A stretch of 14,088 nt of DNA from an uncultured Collinsella sp. (GTDB lineage Bacteria; Actinomycetota; Coriobacteriia; Coriobacteriales; Coriobacteriaceae): positions 1 to 14,088 of the forward strand of contig CABTAA010000018.1 in the NCBI GenBank assembly GCA_902482615.1, read 5' to 3'. The notes below the pieces were generated by a model. The model had not been told where the DNA came from, made no database searches, and saw only the letters and a list, made by a program, of their open reading frames with translations. The translations under genes and the position numbers were made by a program. This document shows, piece by piece, positions 13,163-14,088 of this stretch. Numbering within the stretch: the stretch's first letter is position 1; every line of letters begins with the position of its first letter.

Positions 13163-13289
13163 GGGATCCGATGGGTTTCCCTCTGAATGCACTCCGCAGC
13201 ACGAAGCCCCCTTATCCGCAGCTCCGAAGGAGCAGGATAAGGGGGCTTCAAGTGCGAGGACGCATTCAGAGGGAAACCCATCGGGTCCC
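13163..13289. repeat. Large nested hairpin element, likely 3'-end/terminator of ppc
   Basis: Outer arms at 13163-13190 and 13262-13289 are complementary at 27 of 28 positions. Inside are TCC (13193-13195) with GGA (13258-13260), GCAC (13199-13202) with GTGC (13252-13255), a 15-bp stem GAAGCCCCCTTATCC (13203-13217) with its complement (13235-13249), and an apical GCTCC-GAA-GGAGC hairpin (13221-13233). It starts 23 bp beyond the ppc stop. The internal loops AC/C, GCA/GA and a 2-nt bulge equal those of the element at 10121-10235. No T-run follows the stem, so termination may need the whole structure, or it may protect the 3' end. Confidence 0.8.
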
Positions 13290-13312
13290 GGTGAGAGCCA
13301 CAGGGCTATCGA

Positions 13313-14088
13313 TTACCCCGTGTTCTGCAGTCCTGCCGAGACGCCGGTCACAGTCGAAAGAATCAGGCTCATGTACTCGGCCTTCTTCTCCTCGGCCATC
13401 TCGTCCTGGTTCATACGCACCTCGCGAAGGGCGCGGACCTGGGCGATGGACAGGGCGTCGACATAGGGGTTACGCACGCGGACGGCGCAGCCGAGCACGC
13501 GGCGGCGCTGCAGCGGCCACTCGTCACCGACGATGGCAAGGACCCACTTACGCGTGAGCTGCATCTCGGTGAAGACCTTCTCGGACAGATCCTGGCGATC
13601 GCCCAGGTGCAGATACATCTTGGCGATGCGCTGATCGGTCTTAGCGATCGACATCTCGATGTTGTCAATGAACGTGCGGAAGAACGGCCACTCCTGGTAG
13701 GCAGCCTTGAGCTGGTCAAGATCACCAAGCTGCTCGCAGGCGGTGCCCAGGCCGTACCAAGCGGCCAGGTTAATGCGCGCCTGGCTCCAGCTGAAGATCC
13801 ACGGAATGGTACGCAGGTCATCGAGCGACTTGGCGCCCAGGCCGCGCTTGGCCGGGCGGCTGCCGATGGGCATGAGGCCGATCTCGGTCAGCGGCGTGAC
13901 GGTGGAGAACCACGGTGCGAAGCCGTCGGTGTTCAGCAGGTCGAGGAAGCGGTTGTGCGCGGCCTCGTCGAGCTTGCTGGCCATGTCGGCGTACTTCTTG
14001 GTCATGTCCGTGTTGCGCTTCTCCACGCTCGGAGCGGACTGCAGCAGCGTTGCGGCTGCGACGGACTCCACATGGCGGATTGCAAGCA
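13313..14088 (-). CDS. ppc: Phosphoenolpyruvate carboxylase (partial, C-terminal 257 residues)
   Basis: PEP carboxylase adds bicarbonate to phosphoenolpyruvate to give oxaloacetate, refilling the C4 acids. The minus-strand frame enters from the window edge and ends at 13313. It has the family's GSRPAKRGLGAKSLDDLRTI (split: GSRPAKR, then GLGAKSLDDLRTIPWIFSW), the following WSQARINLAAWYGLG, and the canonical C-terminus QNTG at the end of VTGVSAGLQNTG, which forms part of the active site in known enzymes. The complete enzyme is usually about 880-930 residues, so roughly 70 percent lies beyond the window. The stop is followed after 23 bp by the large hairpin element at 13163-13289. Downstream on the same strand comes the roughly 1-kb non-coding region and then larA, so ppc and larA are almost certainly separate transcripts. 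Confidence 0.96.
   Translation of the reverse strand, partial: LAIRHVESVAAATLLQSAPSVEKRNTDMTKKYADMASKLDEAAHNRFLDLLNTDGFAPWFSTVTPLTEIGLMPIGSRPAKRGLGAKSLDDLRTIPWIFSWSQARINLAAWYGLGTACEQLGDLDQLKAAYQEWPFFRTFIDNIEMSIAKTDQRIAKMYLHLGDRQDLSEKVFTEMQLTRKWVLAIVGDEWPLQRRRVLGCAVRVRNPYVDALSIAQVRALREVRMNQDEMAEEKKAEYMSLILSTVTGVSAGLQNTG

Noticed and set aside
12912..13289. CRISPR array or insertion sequence in the repeat-rich region
   Set aside because: Repeats are not regularly spaced, there are no uniform spacers or cas genes, and no transposase frame is present.

Overview
The window is GC-rich, densely coding DNA, mostly on the minus strand. It looks like a gut actinobacterium of the class Coriobacteriia, most probably Collinsella or a close relative. 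That placement is inference from gene content, codon bias and the style of the intergenic repeats; no marker gene settles it. No rRNA, tRNA, CRISPR array, transposase or phage gene was seen.

Layout. (1) 1-792, minus: N-terminal 264 residues of an Old Yellow Enzyme-type NADH:flavin oxidoreductase, cut by the window edge, behind a promoter with an 11-bp-arm inverted repeat. (2) 895-4225, minus: a ferrous-iron uptake locus reading feoA, feoA, feoB and a small Cys-rich FeoB-associated membrane protein. Palindromes sharing the core AAGTTA sit at its head and between feoA and feoB; a related half-site precedes the small gene. (3) 4414-4662, minus: an HPr-like phosphocarrier with His15 but Asp at position 46. 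(4) 4762-4869: two copies of a 46-bp self-complementary repeat. (5) 4969-6756, minus: aspS. (6) 7013-7648, plus: serB. (7) 7763-9982, plus: larB, larC and a TetR-type regulator, behind a promoter overlapped by a perfect 11-12-11 inverted repeat. (8) 10262-12320, minus and convergent with the previous operon: larA (lactate racemase, TTG start) and larD (aquaglyceroporin-type lactate channel). (9) 12321-13312: about 1 kb without a credible gene, holding a leader hairpin, AT-rich repeats and an array of palindromic elements. (10) 13313-14088, minus: the C-terminal end of phosphoenolpyruvate carboxylase.

How the genes fit together. LarB and LarC make the nickel-pincer (NPN) cofactor of LarA, and LarD moves lactate, so this is a lactate racemization locus split into two converging operons. 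LarE, the sulfur-inserting enzyme, is not in the window, and LarC lacks the C-terminal domain usually fused to it. The Feo locus imports Fe(II), as expected for an anaerobe.

Most novel signal: two large nested hairpins (10121-10235 and 13163-13289) lie about 25 bp beyond the stop codons of larD and ppc. They have different arm sequences but the same internal architecture, including a compensatory GGAC:GTCC to GCAC:GTGC change. Decayed relatives fill 12912-13160. They look like members of a dispersed family of 3'-end/terminator elements.
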